Shown piece by piece: positions 46,820 to 56,460 of a DNA stretch of 64,000 nucleotides. The notes under the pieces were generated by a model. That model was not told the DNA's origin, did not search any database, and worked only from the letters and a program-made list of their open reading frames with translations. A program made the position numbers and the translations under genes. Where the stretch lies: positions 62,001-126,000 of the forward strand of contig JANBPU010000025.1 of NCBI GenBank assembly GCA_027575805.1. The letters are read 5' to 3'. Origin of the DNA: Mycoemilia scoparia. Lineage: Eukaryota; Kickxellomycota; Kickxellomycetes; Kickxellales; Kickxellaceae. The first letter of the stretch is position 1, and every line of letters begins with the position of its first letter.

Positions 46820-46960
46820 CTTCATCAATTGGAAACAGATGGGTACCCATATTGATTCCCTGCAAGTCGGCTCATAGCCTATACGCTTTGGCTGGAGTTT
46901 AACAGATTATTGGCTGTTATCTGGGGTATTCTTCTGGTACACACCTTCAAGGGAGATTCT
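46820..46960 (+). mobile_element. inverted-repeat element, family 2, copy 3 (decayed)
   Basis: It shares with copy 1 TTGGAAACAGATGGGTACCC ... CTGCAAGTCGGCTCATA, then TTTGGCTGGAG, TTGGCTGTTATCTGGGGTAT and CTGGTAC. The ends are weak. It lies between two family-1 sequences. Confidence 0.55.
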
Positions 46961-46967
46961 GATATTT

Positions 46968-47105
46968 GTGTAGCTATTTTTGAAGGGCTAAATGCAGATA
47001 GTGTATAATCATGTATTGGTCAATGTTAATATAGGCTGGTCACTATGTATGATGAAACTGGCCTACTAACAAAAATTAACCCTTCAAAAATTATTATACA
47101 TACGC
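46968..47105. mobile_element. MITE-like element, family 1, copy H
   Basis: The left end is GTAGCTATTTTTGAAGGG; the right end, inverted, is GTATAATAATTTTTGAAGGG. The interior TAGGCTGGTCACT ... GAAACTGGCCTACTAAC is that of copy B, with an internal inverted repeat. It lies about 220 bases beyond the stop of the minus-strand metacaspase-like gene. Confidence 0.82.
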
Positions 47106-47324
47106 ATTTACATTTGACTAGCAACGTTTTGATACATGTCTTGGTTAGATAAATAATAAATATGATATAGCTTAAAAATACGCACTAAATATGCTATAGT
47201 ATACAAAACTTCGATGCGTGGGGCACATATTATGCACTGGCATGATGTATACGACGAAACCACGGAATTGGCATAAAAACGCCGTATCCCTGGTCATTAA
47301 AAGGCCGGCTTGATTCACTATTTA

Positions 47325-49799
47325 TTAGATATTGAAATCACCATCAAAATCCAACTCTCGCCCCGATGAAATATATGGAGTCAAGCCAAATTGTGAAAAG
47401 CTATCAAAGAGGCTGCCCATCATATTTCTTATAGATATGCGGTTATTGACCGTCACATTGTTATTATAAAGGCAGGTCATGAGCGCGCTTGAGAGAGGTA
47501 CGGACGAGGATATCGATACTTTTGGCGTGCTATTATAAAAACCGATCAGCAAAAGATCCCCTTGGGCCGATTCTGATCCATTATTGCTATCAGAAGTTGC
47601 TTGGTTGTTCCCATGGTTTATGTTTGATGGCTGGCTTAGAGTCATTGAGCTGACAGAGTTTATGACGCTTTGCATGTCCGCAGGTTGTGATCCCTGAGTA
47701 GCAATACTATGACGGTTCTGTGACTTGCTTCTTCTTGCACTGCCATGGTTACTTGCTGTGTGTAGTGTATGGGCCGGAGGGGGTGGTGGCGGCGGGTTTC
47801 TGGGCACCAGTAGGTTTTCCTGGTAGGTGTAATTTAGAGGCAGTCCCATCGGATTGAACATTCGTGTGCTATCAAGCACAATAGTCATCCGAGTACCTCG
47901 TGGCAACTTTTGAGTTATAAGTCTATTGAGGCTGCTAGTAGTAAATGTCTTTGTTTCTTCAAAGTCCATTGGAAACATGACATTGCTACGAATGTTCATG
48001 TAGGCGTACCCTTTTTGGTTTTCGCCCACTGCTTCCTTCGGCAACCAGCCTAGGCCGCCATAGTAAATGAAAAGCGAGTCATCTGGCTTGGAGTTTTTGA
48101 TCATGGCTTTTATTTGGTGTTTGATGTTTTCATAGGTTGCGGGCATTTTATCTGCAGGGTTGTCTGATAGGGCAACAATGTTTTGACTTTCAAAACCAAA
48201 GTACTGTATGAGCATTTCTTTGATTGACAGAACCTGGTTGATGACTCCAGACAGGGAGTATTTCCGACCAAAGTAGTTGATCGCGATTATAACAGCTCTT
48301 TTCGTACCAGTGCATTTTGAGGAGGGCGCGCTGTATCTGTTCTGATATTCTTTTGCTTCTGATGCAGGGAGGACCTGTGGGTTATATACAATCCCACTTC
48401 CAACAAATGAGTCAATGAACGATGTGTTGTTTGTATTGTGGGCAGGCTGCTGCTGTACACTTGCCATAGAGTTCAAACCAGCAGGCTGACCGGGGTTCGA
48501 CACGGATATTGAGGACGACCACATACTTTGGCTGCTGTTGTTGTTGTTTGGATGATATGCAATAGTGTTTGCTCTACTTAGTTGAGAAACTGAAGCAGGG
48601 TGGTTCTGTGGAGGTGGTGGGGGTGGTTGCTGGTACTGTTGGTATGAATTCTGTGCTGGGGGCTGATAGTAGGAGGCTGTACTAACATTTGGAACGGCAG
48701 TGCCGGCAGTGTTTGAGGAGCCATAGTTCTGTGCAAATGATTGTGCCCGATGGTTATGCCCAGGCTGATAGTTGCTAAGAGCCGAACCCTCCTCGTATGA
48801 GTTGAAGGAGGCTGCCTGGTGAATGCTGTGGCGATAGCCAGATGTGTTTTCGTGGTATCCACCAGATTCATTTCTGGTGTAAGCAGTTTGAGCACGGTTG
48901 TTGCTATTAATCGGGATAGGGGCATGTGCAGACATATTGGAATGCGAAGCCCATGTTGTGTTGGCTGGTGAATATGGTGGCGTGGTAAGTGTTGAGTGAG
49001 AAGCATAGGGTGCTTGACTATGCTTTACAGCACTATCGGCAGAAAAACTAGGGGGAATAGTGGGCTGTGAATGATAGCCAGCGACATGGGGCTCGAAGTT
49101 TTTGGCTGTGTGTTGCTGATGATAATGACCAGCGTGAACCTGCATATTGGTATTACCAGGGTGGTTGGGAATTCCACTATGTGACAATGGTTGTTGGTGG
49201 TGTGGCAGGTCTGCATAGGTGTATGTCCCTCCTTGAGCTGGGGGATAAGTTGAATAGCTATGCAGAGAACCAGGATATGGTGGTTGATCAGAATCTCTAG
49301 GTTGAGAAAATGTACTATGGAATGTTTGCGCCGTTGATACTGGTGGTGGTGGCGGAGGACTCTGGTTGGCATTTTGGTATATTGCAGTGCTCTGCACTAA
49401 TGCTTGTTGCTCCAAAGCCCGAGATGCCATCTGTATATGGGGCGTCTGATTAATGCTGTAGTTGGTATATGTACTGCTCAACCCGCGGGCTCTGTTATCA
49501 GATGGATGCGGGGCCTGCTGGTTGTAGTTCTGGGGCTTTGCTGAAACATACCCACTAGCCTGTGTTCCATTATTGGGAATAGGCAAAGGCTCGTCTTTAA
49601 TATTGGGCTCAGGCATAGAAAGACTGAGGGCTGGGCGCTCTGGCTTTGAGGTTTGCGTTTGTGATCGTGGTGCACCAAAGCCTGTGGAGTGGTGTGGGTA
49701 TTGTATTTCACGGGAGGCGATATCGCTGTCAGTGTTGCCAGGACCGTAGTTCTCCTGTTCAAAGGCTTGATAAGCGGGAAGAGGGTGTTCTGTATACAT
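47325..49799 (-). CDS. metacaspase homologue lacking catalytic His and Cys (pseudo-metacaspase)
   Basis: A single exon encodes 824 aa from ATG 49799 (MYTEHPLPAYQAFEQENYGP). The first roughly 490 residues are Pro/Gln/Asn/Tyr/Ser-rich, like the prodomain of fungal metacaspases. The p20-like fold starts KRAVIIAINYFGRKYSLSGV and continues YFGFESQNIVALSD. Where type I metacaspases have HYSGHG, this has IYYGGLG (near 580), so His is replaced by Leu. Where they have DSCHSG, this has DSTRMF (near 642), so Cys is replaced by Thr. The fold is retained to the C-terminus (LLLIGFYNSTPKVS). The frame is intact, so it is probably a pseudoenzyme under constraint rather than a pseudogene. Role unknown; a regulator or aggregation-related protein is inference. 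Confidence 0.87.
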   Translation of the reverse strand: MYTEHPLPAYQAFEQENYGPGNTDSDIASREIQYPHHSTGFGAPRSQTQTSKPERPALSLSMPEPNIKDEPLPIPNNGTQASGYVSAKPQNYNQQAPHPSDNRARGLSSTYTNYSINQTPHIQMASRALEQQALVQSTAIYQNANQSPPPPPPVSTAQTFHSTFSQPRDSDQPPYPGSLHSYSTYPPAQGGTYTYADLPHHQQPLSHSGIPNHPGNTNMQVHAGHYHQQHTAKNFEPHVAGYHSQPTIPPSFSADSAVKHSQAPYASHSTLTTPPYSPANTTWASHSNMSAHAPIPINSNNRAQTAYTRNESGGYHENTSGYRHSIHQAASFNSYEEGSALSNYQPGHNHRAQSFAQNYGSSNTAGTAVPNVSTASYYQPPAQNSYQQYQQPPPPPPQNHPASVSQLSRANTIAYHPNNNNSSQSMWSSSISVSNPGQPAGLNSMASVQQQPAHNTNNTSFIDSFVGSGIVYNPQVLPASEAKEYQNRYSAPSSKCTGTKRAVIIAINYFGRKYSLSGVINQVLSIKEMLIQYFGFESQNIVALSDNPADKMPATYENIKHQIKAMIKNSKPDDSLFIYYGGLGWLPKEAVGENQKGYAYMNIRSNVMFPMDFEETKTFTTSSLNRLITQKLPRGTRMTIVLDSTRMFNPMGLPLNYTYQENLLVPRNPPPPPPPAHTLHTASNHGSARRSKSQNRHSIATQGSQPADMQSVINSVSSMTLSQPSNINHGNNQATSDSNNGSESAQGDLLLIGFYNSTPKVSISSSVPLSSALMTCLYNNNVTVNNRISIRNMMGSLFDSFSQFGLTPYISSGRELDFDGDFNI

Positions 49800-51460
49800 T
49801 TTGAAAGACAAACACACAGGCCTACTTAAAAACCAGTCTCAAAGGTGATTCTATTTCGAAGAACTATGATTACTATCTTTTATTCTTGGCTCTCTGGCGA
49901 CTTTTTGATTAGGACACCTTCGAACGAAAGTCGGTGGAATATTGTTTTAGCAATATTTTTGTGCTGGAGTCCCGTATAATATAGGTGTATAATAGCAATA
50001 AGATATTTGTAGTTCAAATGGTTGAAGAAAAAAGATATGATAGCCTAGCGTGATGGTGCAAAGCGACCAAGAGGGTATAAATGGTTATAACAGATTTTTT
50101 TGGTTTCTTAATATAAGCTCAACACAGGACATGTTATCTGCATATGAGCATTAAAACAATGGGCTGTAACTTATTAAATCTGCGCAAGTAAGCCCAAGTT
50201 CTAAATAAAAAACCACATCTATACTAAGGCTAGTGTGTGGGAGAATAGCTGTTGGGCTGTGCAGTGAGTATTTCTAGCCTGTATTAAACCCCCATACACT
50301 CATGAATAGGGGCGTTAAATAATCCTTGCCCGATATTCCCAAGATCCCTATGATTGAAATCGATAAGCCGGAAGATTGACAGGGCCTTTGGACACATGGT
50401 TACTTGTTTTAAACCGCAATGCATCCTCCTGACTACGCTTTCTTTGGAGTCCCAAGGTATTTTTGCTAAATGAGGTCATTGGTATTCTAGTCAACAGCTT
50501 CATGCACAAGCCTGTAGCTGTTTGTCTGATATCCCGATTTGACGTCTAAGTATGTATGTTTAAAAAGACGTAATGTCGATTCCTGTGTGGTACCTAGATG
50601 TCGAAATGAGCTTGGCTTTCATGTGTTGCTGATGGGTTTCTAATAATCGCAATACCAAATGGAAAAACATTTAGACATTTTAATAACTAGCGCAACATTG
50701 AAGTTGGATACTCAACCATACAAAAGCTACAAACCACCAATAATTCTTGAACTATGGTGAAACTATTTGTAGGCCAAGCGCCAAAGAAATGTATTGAACA
50801 AAGGCACATGGATCATAATTTCTCAGCGAGTCTCATTTTTTCCCAATACTTTGTGATTTGGGTAACTATTTTTGAAGGGTGACCATCTACTAACAGATGG
50901 TGATCGCTCATTTGGCTGTAGTTTCCCCTTTAATCGTTGGCCACCAAAAGTCACCCTTCAAAAATTATGATCCATTTTTAGCCACGCTTTAATCTTTAGC
51001 ATTTAAACAAATAATCTCATAATGAAGGCTAACTAGCACCACAGCCAAACAAACTTCTAAATCTTGGTACAAAAATAATAATGACCATCATATAATCATG
51101 GTAGTTCAGCTTTAGTATCAATAGTCCTATTTTTAACATTATCTATCTGAATACCAATTAGTGTCCTTACTTTTTGATTAATAATTCATTAGAAATATCA
51201 GATTAAACAATCATCATGGTTGTTATTGGGTATAGTAGAGGCCCGAGAAATTTGGGTGTTTTTGGGCTCCTAGAAATATCTCTTTGTTTGACGCGTTTGA
51301 AAACAAAAGCCAAAAACATTGCTTTCTACTTGTAAGCAAAACACAACACTTTCAGCTTCTGTCTATAAAGTAACGACACGCTTTAAATTCACAGCCATTT
51401 ATACCTGCCAACCTATTAGTATATATACACACGGGCGTGGACGAGGTCGCAATTATAAAG
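49800..51460. other. divergent intergenic metacaspase-like / SWI3
   Basis: Promoters of both genes should lie here, along with MITE copy I (50857-50977). No gene is recognised. The SWI3 side ends in TATATATACACACG at 51420-51434. Confidence 0.5.
50857..50977. mobile_element. MITE-like element, family 1, copy I
   Basis: The left end is TGGGTAACTATTTTTGAAGGG; the right end, inverted, is TGGATCATAATTTTTGAAGGG. The interior CTCATTTGGCTGTAGTTTCC ... ATCGTTGGCCACCA matches copies E and J. Flanking dinucleotides are TT on both sides, consistent with a short target duplication. Confidence 0.87.
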
Positions 51461-54400
51461 ATGTCGCCACCACCACCACCATTTGACCTAGAGGGCAAAA
51501 GGGCCTATTACCAGCGCGAAAATGTAGCCAAATTATACGAAAAGGCCGTAGAGCCTTTGACACGGCAGGTCGAGATCACAGTGACCGAAAAAGCACCTCA
51601 AGCAAACGTTCCTGATATCACAGCGGAGTTTCTAGCCATTTTGACATTTCAGATTTGCCAGATTTTCCAAGAAAAAGAAAAAGTGCAGGGAATGCAAATT
51701 GTTGTGCCACCAGCATCGTTTTTCATTCCACCAAAGGACGGAGTGAGCGAAGACAACAGCGGGAAAGTGCTTTACAATATATTGAGGTGGACACTAGAGT
51801 GGGGCTGTGAGCACCAAATATACTTTGGCGACAAAGCCTGGATAGCAAAAGCTACCGAAGACGAAAAGATACAACCATTGCGCCAACACTTGATTGATAA
51901 ATTGAAGAGTGGAAGCGATGCAGCATGGAAGCAGCCTCGTCTATTCTTTGCCACAACCGAGCCCCAACATCAAGACAAGGTTTCTAGTCTCAAAGAGCAG
52001 GCAAAAAATCTTGGAGCGGAAATAGTTGAGCTATCAGAAAGCCCATCGCACATAATTCAGTACGACCAATCCAAGGATGGAGCTGATGTGGAAGGCGAAG
52101 CCAACGAAGAAAATAAGGGGCATGTCTGGTTCAGAACCGTGTATAGAATAGACAACAATGTACTTGTCCATTGGTGGTACTACCCAGACTCGCTTGATAC
52201 CTGGGTAGCAGCTTCGGGTGAGTATGATACATATCCAGAACCAGAGCCCGAGAGAAATGGCAAGCCGTGGGTAGTTTCGCAGAAATGGCTTGTGGATAGT
52301 GCTAAATACAGAGAATGGGCAAACGAAGAAGACTATGAAGTCGAGACTTCAAGCGATGGAAGCTCATCAGCACCAAACACAGCAAGTGCCAGTATCAATC
52401 CAGCCAGCGATGCAACAAAATCTTTAAGAAGAGCGAGGCACATCGCCACTTCCCGTAGAGGCTCTCCACAAAATCTCTCGCAGTCTCTGCCCAAAGATGA
52501 TGGTGCTGACACCGATGATATCCCTGATCACCAGAAGCCAAAGGAAGTCGACATAGAGGAGAACAAGCAAAAGCTAAACTACCGCCAGCGTGCAGAGTAC
52601 GACCCAATTCCTGGAGGCAACATCGCAAACATCCCACCAGAGTCTGCCCCCGAAAAAGAGACACAAGCAACCAAAGCTAGTGATTCTATGGATGTTGAAG
52701 AGAAACAGGATGAAAAAGACGAGAATAAAGATGCTGAAAAGAAGCAAGACCAGGATAAGGAGCAAAAGGCCACCGAGGAGGATGTGCAGAAGAAAGATCA
52801 AGAAATGGCAAGACTGCTACCTGAGCAAACACAAGAGGTAATCATTCCGAGCTACAGTACATGGTTCAATTTTGGGTCTATTCATGAGAACGAGCGCAAG
52901 GCTCTACCAGAGTTCTTCAACGGACGCAACAGATCAAAGACGCCAACCATCTATGCCGAGTACCGAGACTTTATGATACATACATACCGCCTTAATCCTT
53001 CAGAGTATCTCACAGTGACTGCCTGCCGCAGAAACCTGGCTGGTGATGTCTGTGCAATCATGAGAGTACACGCATTCCTTGAACAATGGGGACTGATAAA
53101 TTATCAAGTAGATGCTGACACACGCCCATCTCTGATAACTGCGCCATTTACTGGACACTTCCGTGTCACTGCTGATACTCCTCGTGGTCTTCAACCGTTC
53201 CAACCACAAGCCGCGCCCAGTGACCTTGATAGCTCGGCAACTAAGAGCCAGCAAGATCCCCTTAAATCCCCGGCTAACGCTGTGCCAATTACCTCTGGTC
53301 CTGGGGCTGCTGCAAACAATCTCGCGGCTTCAAATCTGGCTTTAAGGAAAGATATATTTGATTCCGATGCAAATGAGGGCTCGAACACAGAAACTCCAAG
53401 CATCAAGGTCGAAGCTTCCAAATCTGTTTCAGACATTTCTACAAATGGTAGAGCCACACAGTCTGGAAGTGACTCTAACGCATTGAATCCATTGCCAAAG
53501 AAGGAATACTTTTGCTTTACTTGTAATGTAAACTGTACAAAGGTTCGATACCACTGCCTCAAGGCGTCTAGACAGAATCTCAATATATGCCCACAGTGCT
53601 ATCTCAGCGGGAGATTCCCTGGCACCCTTTCAAGTGCAGATTTTATAAAGCTCTCCTCAGAATCAGCAATCCAAGACAGCCTTGTTAGTAGGTCTGCAGA
53701 AGACTGGAGTGATCAGGAAACATTGTTGCTTCTAGAAGGTATTGAAATGTTTGATGATGATTGGAACCAAATTGCCGAGCATGTCGGTACTCGTACGCGT
53801 GAGCAATGTATATTACGGTTCTTGCAGATGCCCATCGAAGATCCATATGAAGAGTTCCCTGAGGGTGCTGGCGGTGGTGGTAACCTTGATTACCTAAAGT
53901 ATAACTATATCCCATTCTCAAAAGCCGATAACCCAGTCATGTCAGTGGTTGCCTTCTTGGCCGCAAATGTTAACCCTGGAATAGCCGCAGCAGCAGCAAA
54001 AGAAGCCTTGAAGCAGCTCGATAAAGCCAAATCAGAAACCAAGAAAGCTGAGAGTGATAACAAGGATAGTGACAGTCAGGCCCAAAAAGATAATAATGAC
54101 AAAATGGACATTGATGATGACGGGGACACGAAAGGGGAGCATACTGAGAAAACGCCAAACACAGCCCAGGATTCTGCTTCTTCTCCCCAAAACGAAAAGA
54201 ATGGTAATGTTGCTTCAGCCACAGGAAATGAGAAAAAGTCCGAGTTCACTCACTCCAAATTAGAACAGGCCGCCACTGTAGCTCTTGCAGCAGCAGCTAT
54301 CAAGGCATCGCATCTTGCCAACTACGAGGAGCGCGAGATGGAAAGAATGGTCCACAGGATAGGTGAGCTCCAACTTGCCAAGCTAGAACTAAAGATGAAG

Positions 54401-54697
54401 CAGTTTGAACAGATGGAGGTTGCATTGGAGCAGGAAAGAAGGAGCCTTGCACGTCAGAGGCAACAGCTTTTGGAGGACCAATTTGCTCTTAAACAAAAAA
54501 TGGCCCAAATAAACCAAGCTGGTCAACAACAGCAACAAGTACAACAATCACAACTTAGCGCTAGCAATGGTCCAAGTTCAAAGGAACCATTATCACCGCA
54601 ACAGCCTCAATCAGCTCCACCTGTACAAAGAACCGCCACAACTGGTGGAAGCATCCAACAGCAGCAACAGCAAACTAATGGCAGTCTCGGTTCATAG
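51461..54697 (+). CDS. Swi3/Rsc8-type subunit of a SWI/SNF-class remodeller
   Basis: A single exon encodes 1078 aa from ATG 51461 (MSPPPPPFDLEGKRAYYQ); the preceding in-frame GTG is not used. The order is: an N-terminal BRCT/chromo-like region of the SMARCC type (WWYYPDSLDTWV near 240); an acidic/Lys linker; a SWIRM domain near 459-547 (IIPSYSTWFNFGSIHENERK ... SEYLTVTACRRNLAGDVCAI); a ZZ-type zinc finger near 680 (FCFTCNVNC, then CPQCYLSG); a SANT domain near 746-800 (DWSDQETLLLLEGIEMF); and a long coiled coil near 930-1030. The Gln-rich tail ends QQQQQQTNGSLGS. This architecture is that of SMARCC/Swi3/Rsc8. The protein dimerises and anchors the SWI/SNF or RSC complex; the fungal complex is not decided. 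Confidence 0.94.
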   Translation: MSPPPPPFDLEGKRAYYQRENVAKLYEKAVEPLTRQVEITVTEKAPQANVPDITAEFLAILTFQICQIFQEKEKVQGMQIVVPPASFFIPPKDGVSEDNSGKVLYNILRWTLEWGCEHQIYFGDKAWIAKATEDEKIQPLRQHLIDKLKSGSDAAWKQPRLFFATTEPQHQDKVSSLKEQAKNLGAEIVELSESPSHIIQYDQSKDGADVEGEANEENKGHVWFRTVYRIDNNVLVHWWYYPDSLDTWVAASGEYDTYPEPEPERNGKPWVVSQKWLVDSAKYREWANEEDYEVETSSDGSSSAPNTASASINPASDATKSLRRARHIATSRRGSPQNLSQSLPKDDGADTDDIPDHQKPKEVDIEENKQKLNYRQRAEYDPIPGGNIANIPPESAPEKETQATKASDSMDVEEKQDEKDENKDAEKKQDQDKEQKATEEDVQKKDQEMARLLPEQTQEVIIPSYSTWFNFGSIHENERKALPEFFNGRNRSKTPTIYAEYRDFMIHTYRLNPSEYLTVTACRRNLAGDVCAIMRVHAFLEQWGLINYQVDADTRPSLITAPFTGHFRVTADTPRGLQPFQPQAAPSDLDSSATKSQQDPLKSPANAVPITSGPGAAANNLAASNLALRKDIFDSDANEGSNTETPSIKVEASKSVSDISTNGRATQSGSDSNALNPLPKKEYFCFTCNVNCTKVRYHCLKASRQNLNICPQCYLSGRFPGTLSSADFIKLSSESAIQDSLVSRSAEDWSDQETLLLLEGIEMFDDDWNQIAEHVGTRTREQCILRFLQMPIEDPYEEFPEGAGGGGNLDYLKYNYIPFSKADNPVMSVVAFLAANVNPGIAAAAAKEALKQLDKAKSETKKAESDNKDSDSQAQKDNNDKMDIDDDGDTKGEHTEKTPNTAQDSASSPQNEKNGNVASATGNEKKSEFTHSKLEQAATVALAAAAIKASHLANYEEREMERMVHRIGELQLAKLELKMKQFEQMEVALEQERRSLARQRQQLLEDQFALKQKMAQINQAGQQQQQVQQSQLSASNGPSSKEPLSPQQPQSAPPVQRTATTGGSIQQQQQQTNGSLGS

Positions 54698-54746
54698 ATT
54701 GTTTGCTTTCATACATTTTGATAGTAGAAATGCATTTAACCTTAGT

Positions 54747-54872
54747 ACTTGGGCGATAATTTTTGAAGGGTGAATGTTTATTGGAAAAATTGGACGTTCA
54801 TTTGGCTGTGGTTGCCCCTCTATAATCATTGGCCTCCAAAATGTATCCCTCAAAAATCATTACCCATACGAA
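54747..54872. mobile_element. MITE-like element, family 1, copy J
   Basis: The left end is TTGGGCGATAATTTTTGAAG, then GG; the right end, inverted, is TATGGGTAATGATTTTTGAG, then GGA. The interior TTCATTTGGCTGTGGTTGCC ... ATAATCATTGGCCTCCA matches copies E and I. It starts only about 50 bases after the SWI3 stop codon, so it is likely transcribed in that 3' UTR. Confidence 0.87.
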
Positions 54873-55526
54873 CCAATCCTTTATACAATGCCTGACATGT
54901 TTTATATACTCTTTTATTCAAATTCAAATATATATTATTATTTCAAAATCGTATATTGAGATTTTGCTACTGATCAAGTGTCAAATAGGCAGAAATGGGT
55001 CCTCATTTTTTGGCTCAATCACTAATCATTTTCTATGTAGTTCTAGCAGAGCCTTCTCGCTTAAGGGCATATAATAGATTATGGCCATGTCTTTATTTCT
55101 CAAGTCTGTGATAGTATTAAATGATATAAAGGTTTTTATTGTTTCAAACAACGATTTATTCAGCTGAATGTGGATCGCTATACAGAAATAAAGAAACTAT
55201 GAGTCTCATTTAGGTGACCGATCAGACAGTGTGAATACAAAGGACACTTTTGCAATCCAAATAGGAGCAACTTCCCTGAAAATATTTGTCCATCATTTCA
55301 GCCACCGAAAAAGACTACAAAATGCACAATGACTCAAAGATACGTGAAATACAATGGAGGATAATATACAAATATTCAATTAAATGCTTTCTTTAAATAA
55401 CCGTGAGTTTGGTGATAGCTAAAATATCGATTTTATTTGCAAATCTTCAAAGCATCAGAGCACTGTAGCAACAACCATATACCTATGTGTATAGCTTAAA
55501 AATTACTAGTAATGCGTACCAACACC
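54873..55526. other. intergenic SWI3 / RPS13 (convergent)
   Basis: This is AT-rich, with no gene or clear repeat beyond MITE copy J. It holds the downstream flank of RPS13. Confidence 0.5.
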
Positions 55527-56460
55527 TTAAGAGACGAGGGTAGAGGCAGTGGAGGATTCGCTGTAAAGGTACACAAAAAGAGACGAAGTGTGATAAGTAC
55601 AAATGATTACCAAAACAAGGAAAGACTATTACAGAGCAAGACACCCATTCGTGCAAACACACTACACACATCAAGCCATGACTCAAGTAGAACTCCCAAG
55701 CAAACCAGTGTCCATCCCAGAATATATTGAAGATTTATCTCATAATCTGGTTAGGACAGAGGTGTGTGCGAGAAAATTGACCTTGTGTTGTGGCATGATT
55801 AGTAGTAGTTATAAAGTGTTTTTAAGCACGACAGGAACCCCAATAATGTCCATTTAGCCACATTTATGTGGCATTATCCTGCTTGGCAGCCGGCAGAAAC
55901 AATAGTATAGACAGCATGATGTCAAATGTTCGCCAACAAGCAAAAACAGTTTACACAGAACAGGTAGCCAAGCTACAAAATAATAGTCTTAAAAATACAA
56001 GCGCATATATATAGATATACAAAGATCTGACTACTTACTACTTCCAGTTGGGAGGAAGCTGACCAGCGGTCTTGTAGTAGCGAGCAAGACGGTGGATACG
56101 GGACTCGATCAAAATGAGACGGTACTTGGCATCACAGTCCTTGCGGTTGCGTTCCAAGTGCTTACGGACGGAGACGGCCTTCTTGATGAGGTGGTAGAGA
56201 TCCTCAGGAATCTCGGGAGCCAAACCATTGGCACGAAGGATACGAACGACCTTGTTACCAGTGACAAAGCGGACCTGGGGGATACCCTGGGAGTCACGGA
56301 GGATAACACCAATTTGAGAGGGGGTAATACCCTTCTTGGCCAATTTGCAAATCTGAGTGCAAACCTCATCGGGGGTGGTCTTGACCCAGCTTGGGGGAGT
56401 ACGGCGGTAAGGGAGGGCAGAGGATGAAATACCCTTTCCTGGAGTGTGCATGCGACCCAT
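55527..56460 (-). CDS. RPS13: ribosomal protein S13 (uS15), two exons
   Basis: Exon 1 is 56460-56039 and a tiny last exon is 55560-55527 (456 nt, 151 aa, the standard length). Exon 1 codes [20 protein letters not shown] through [14 protein letters not shown] and ends within the next codon (TA|GTAAGT). After a 478-base intron, acceptor TTTACAG leads to C-GAA..., restoring the conserved tail [11 protein letters not shown] and a stop. Without that exon the protein would stop 11 residues early at an apparent TAG, so the donor is easily missed. It is a small-subunit ribosomal protein, and codon use fits high expression. The intron contains a plus-strand candidate gene. Confidence 0.95.
55678..56014 (+). 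CDS. candidate small gene nested antisense in the RPS13 intron
   Basis: Exon 1 is 55678-55763 and exon 2 is 55858-56014, giving 80 aa in consistent phase (GT|GTGTGC donor, CATTTAG acceptor). It begins [20 protein letters not shown] and ends [17 protein letters not shown]. It is predicted helical; no family is recognised. The donor is weak and an adjacent donor at 55762 would put the second exon out of frame. The second exon is a 52-codon open frame within the roughly 480-base intron. Tentative. Confidence 0.38.

Larger units (their letters stand above)
45672..47324. other. intergenic with repeat cluster
   Basis: The chitinase promoter lies at the left. From about 46780 to 47105 three mobile-element fragments are packed together: a lone family-1 end (46780-46800), a family-2 element (46820-46960) and a complete family-1 copy H (46968-47105). 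No gene is seen. The right end is the 3' flank of the metacaspase-like gene. Confidence 0.6.

Noticed and set aside
56036..56041. RPS13 truncated by an early stop
   Set aside because: The apparent TAG is inside a splice donor; the tail is supplied by the exon at 55527-55560.
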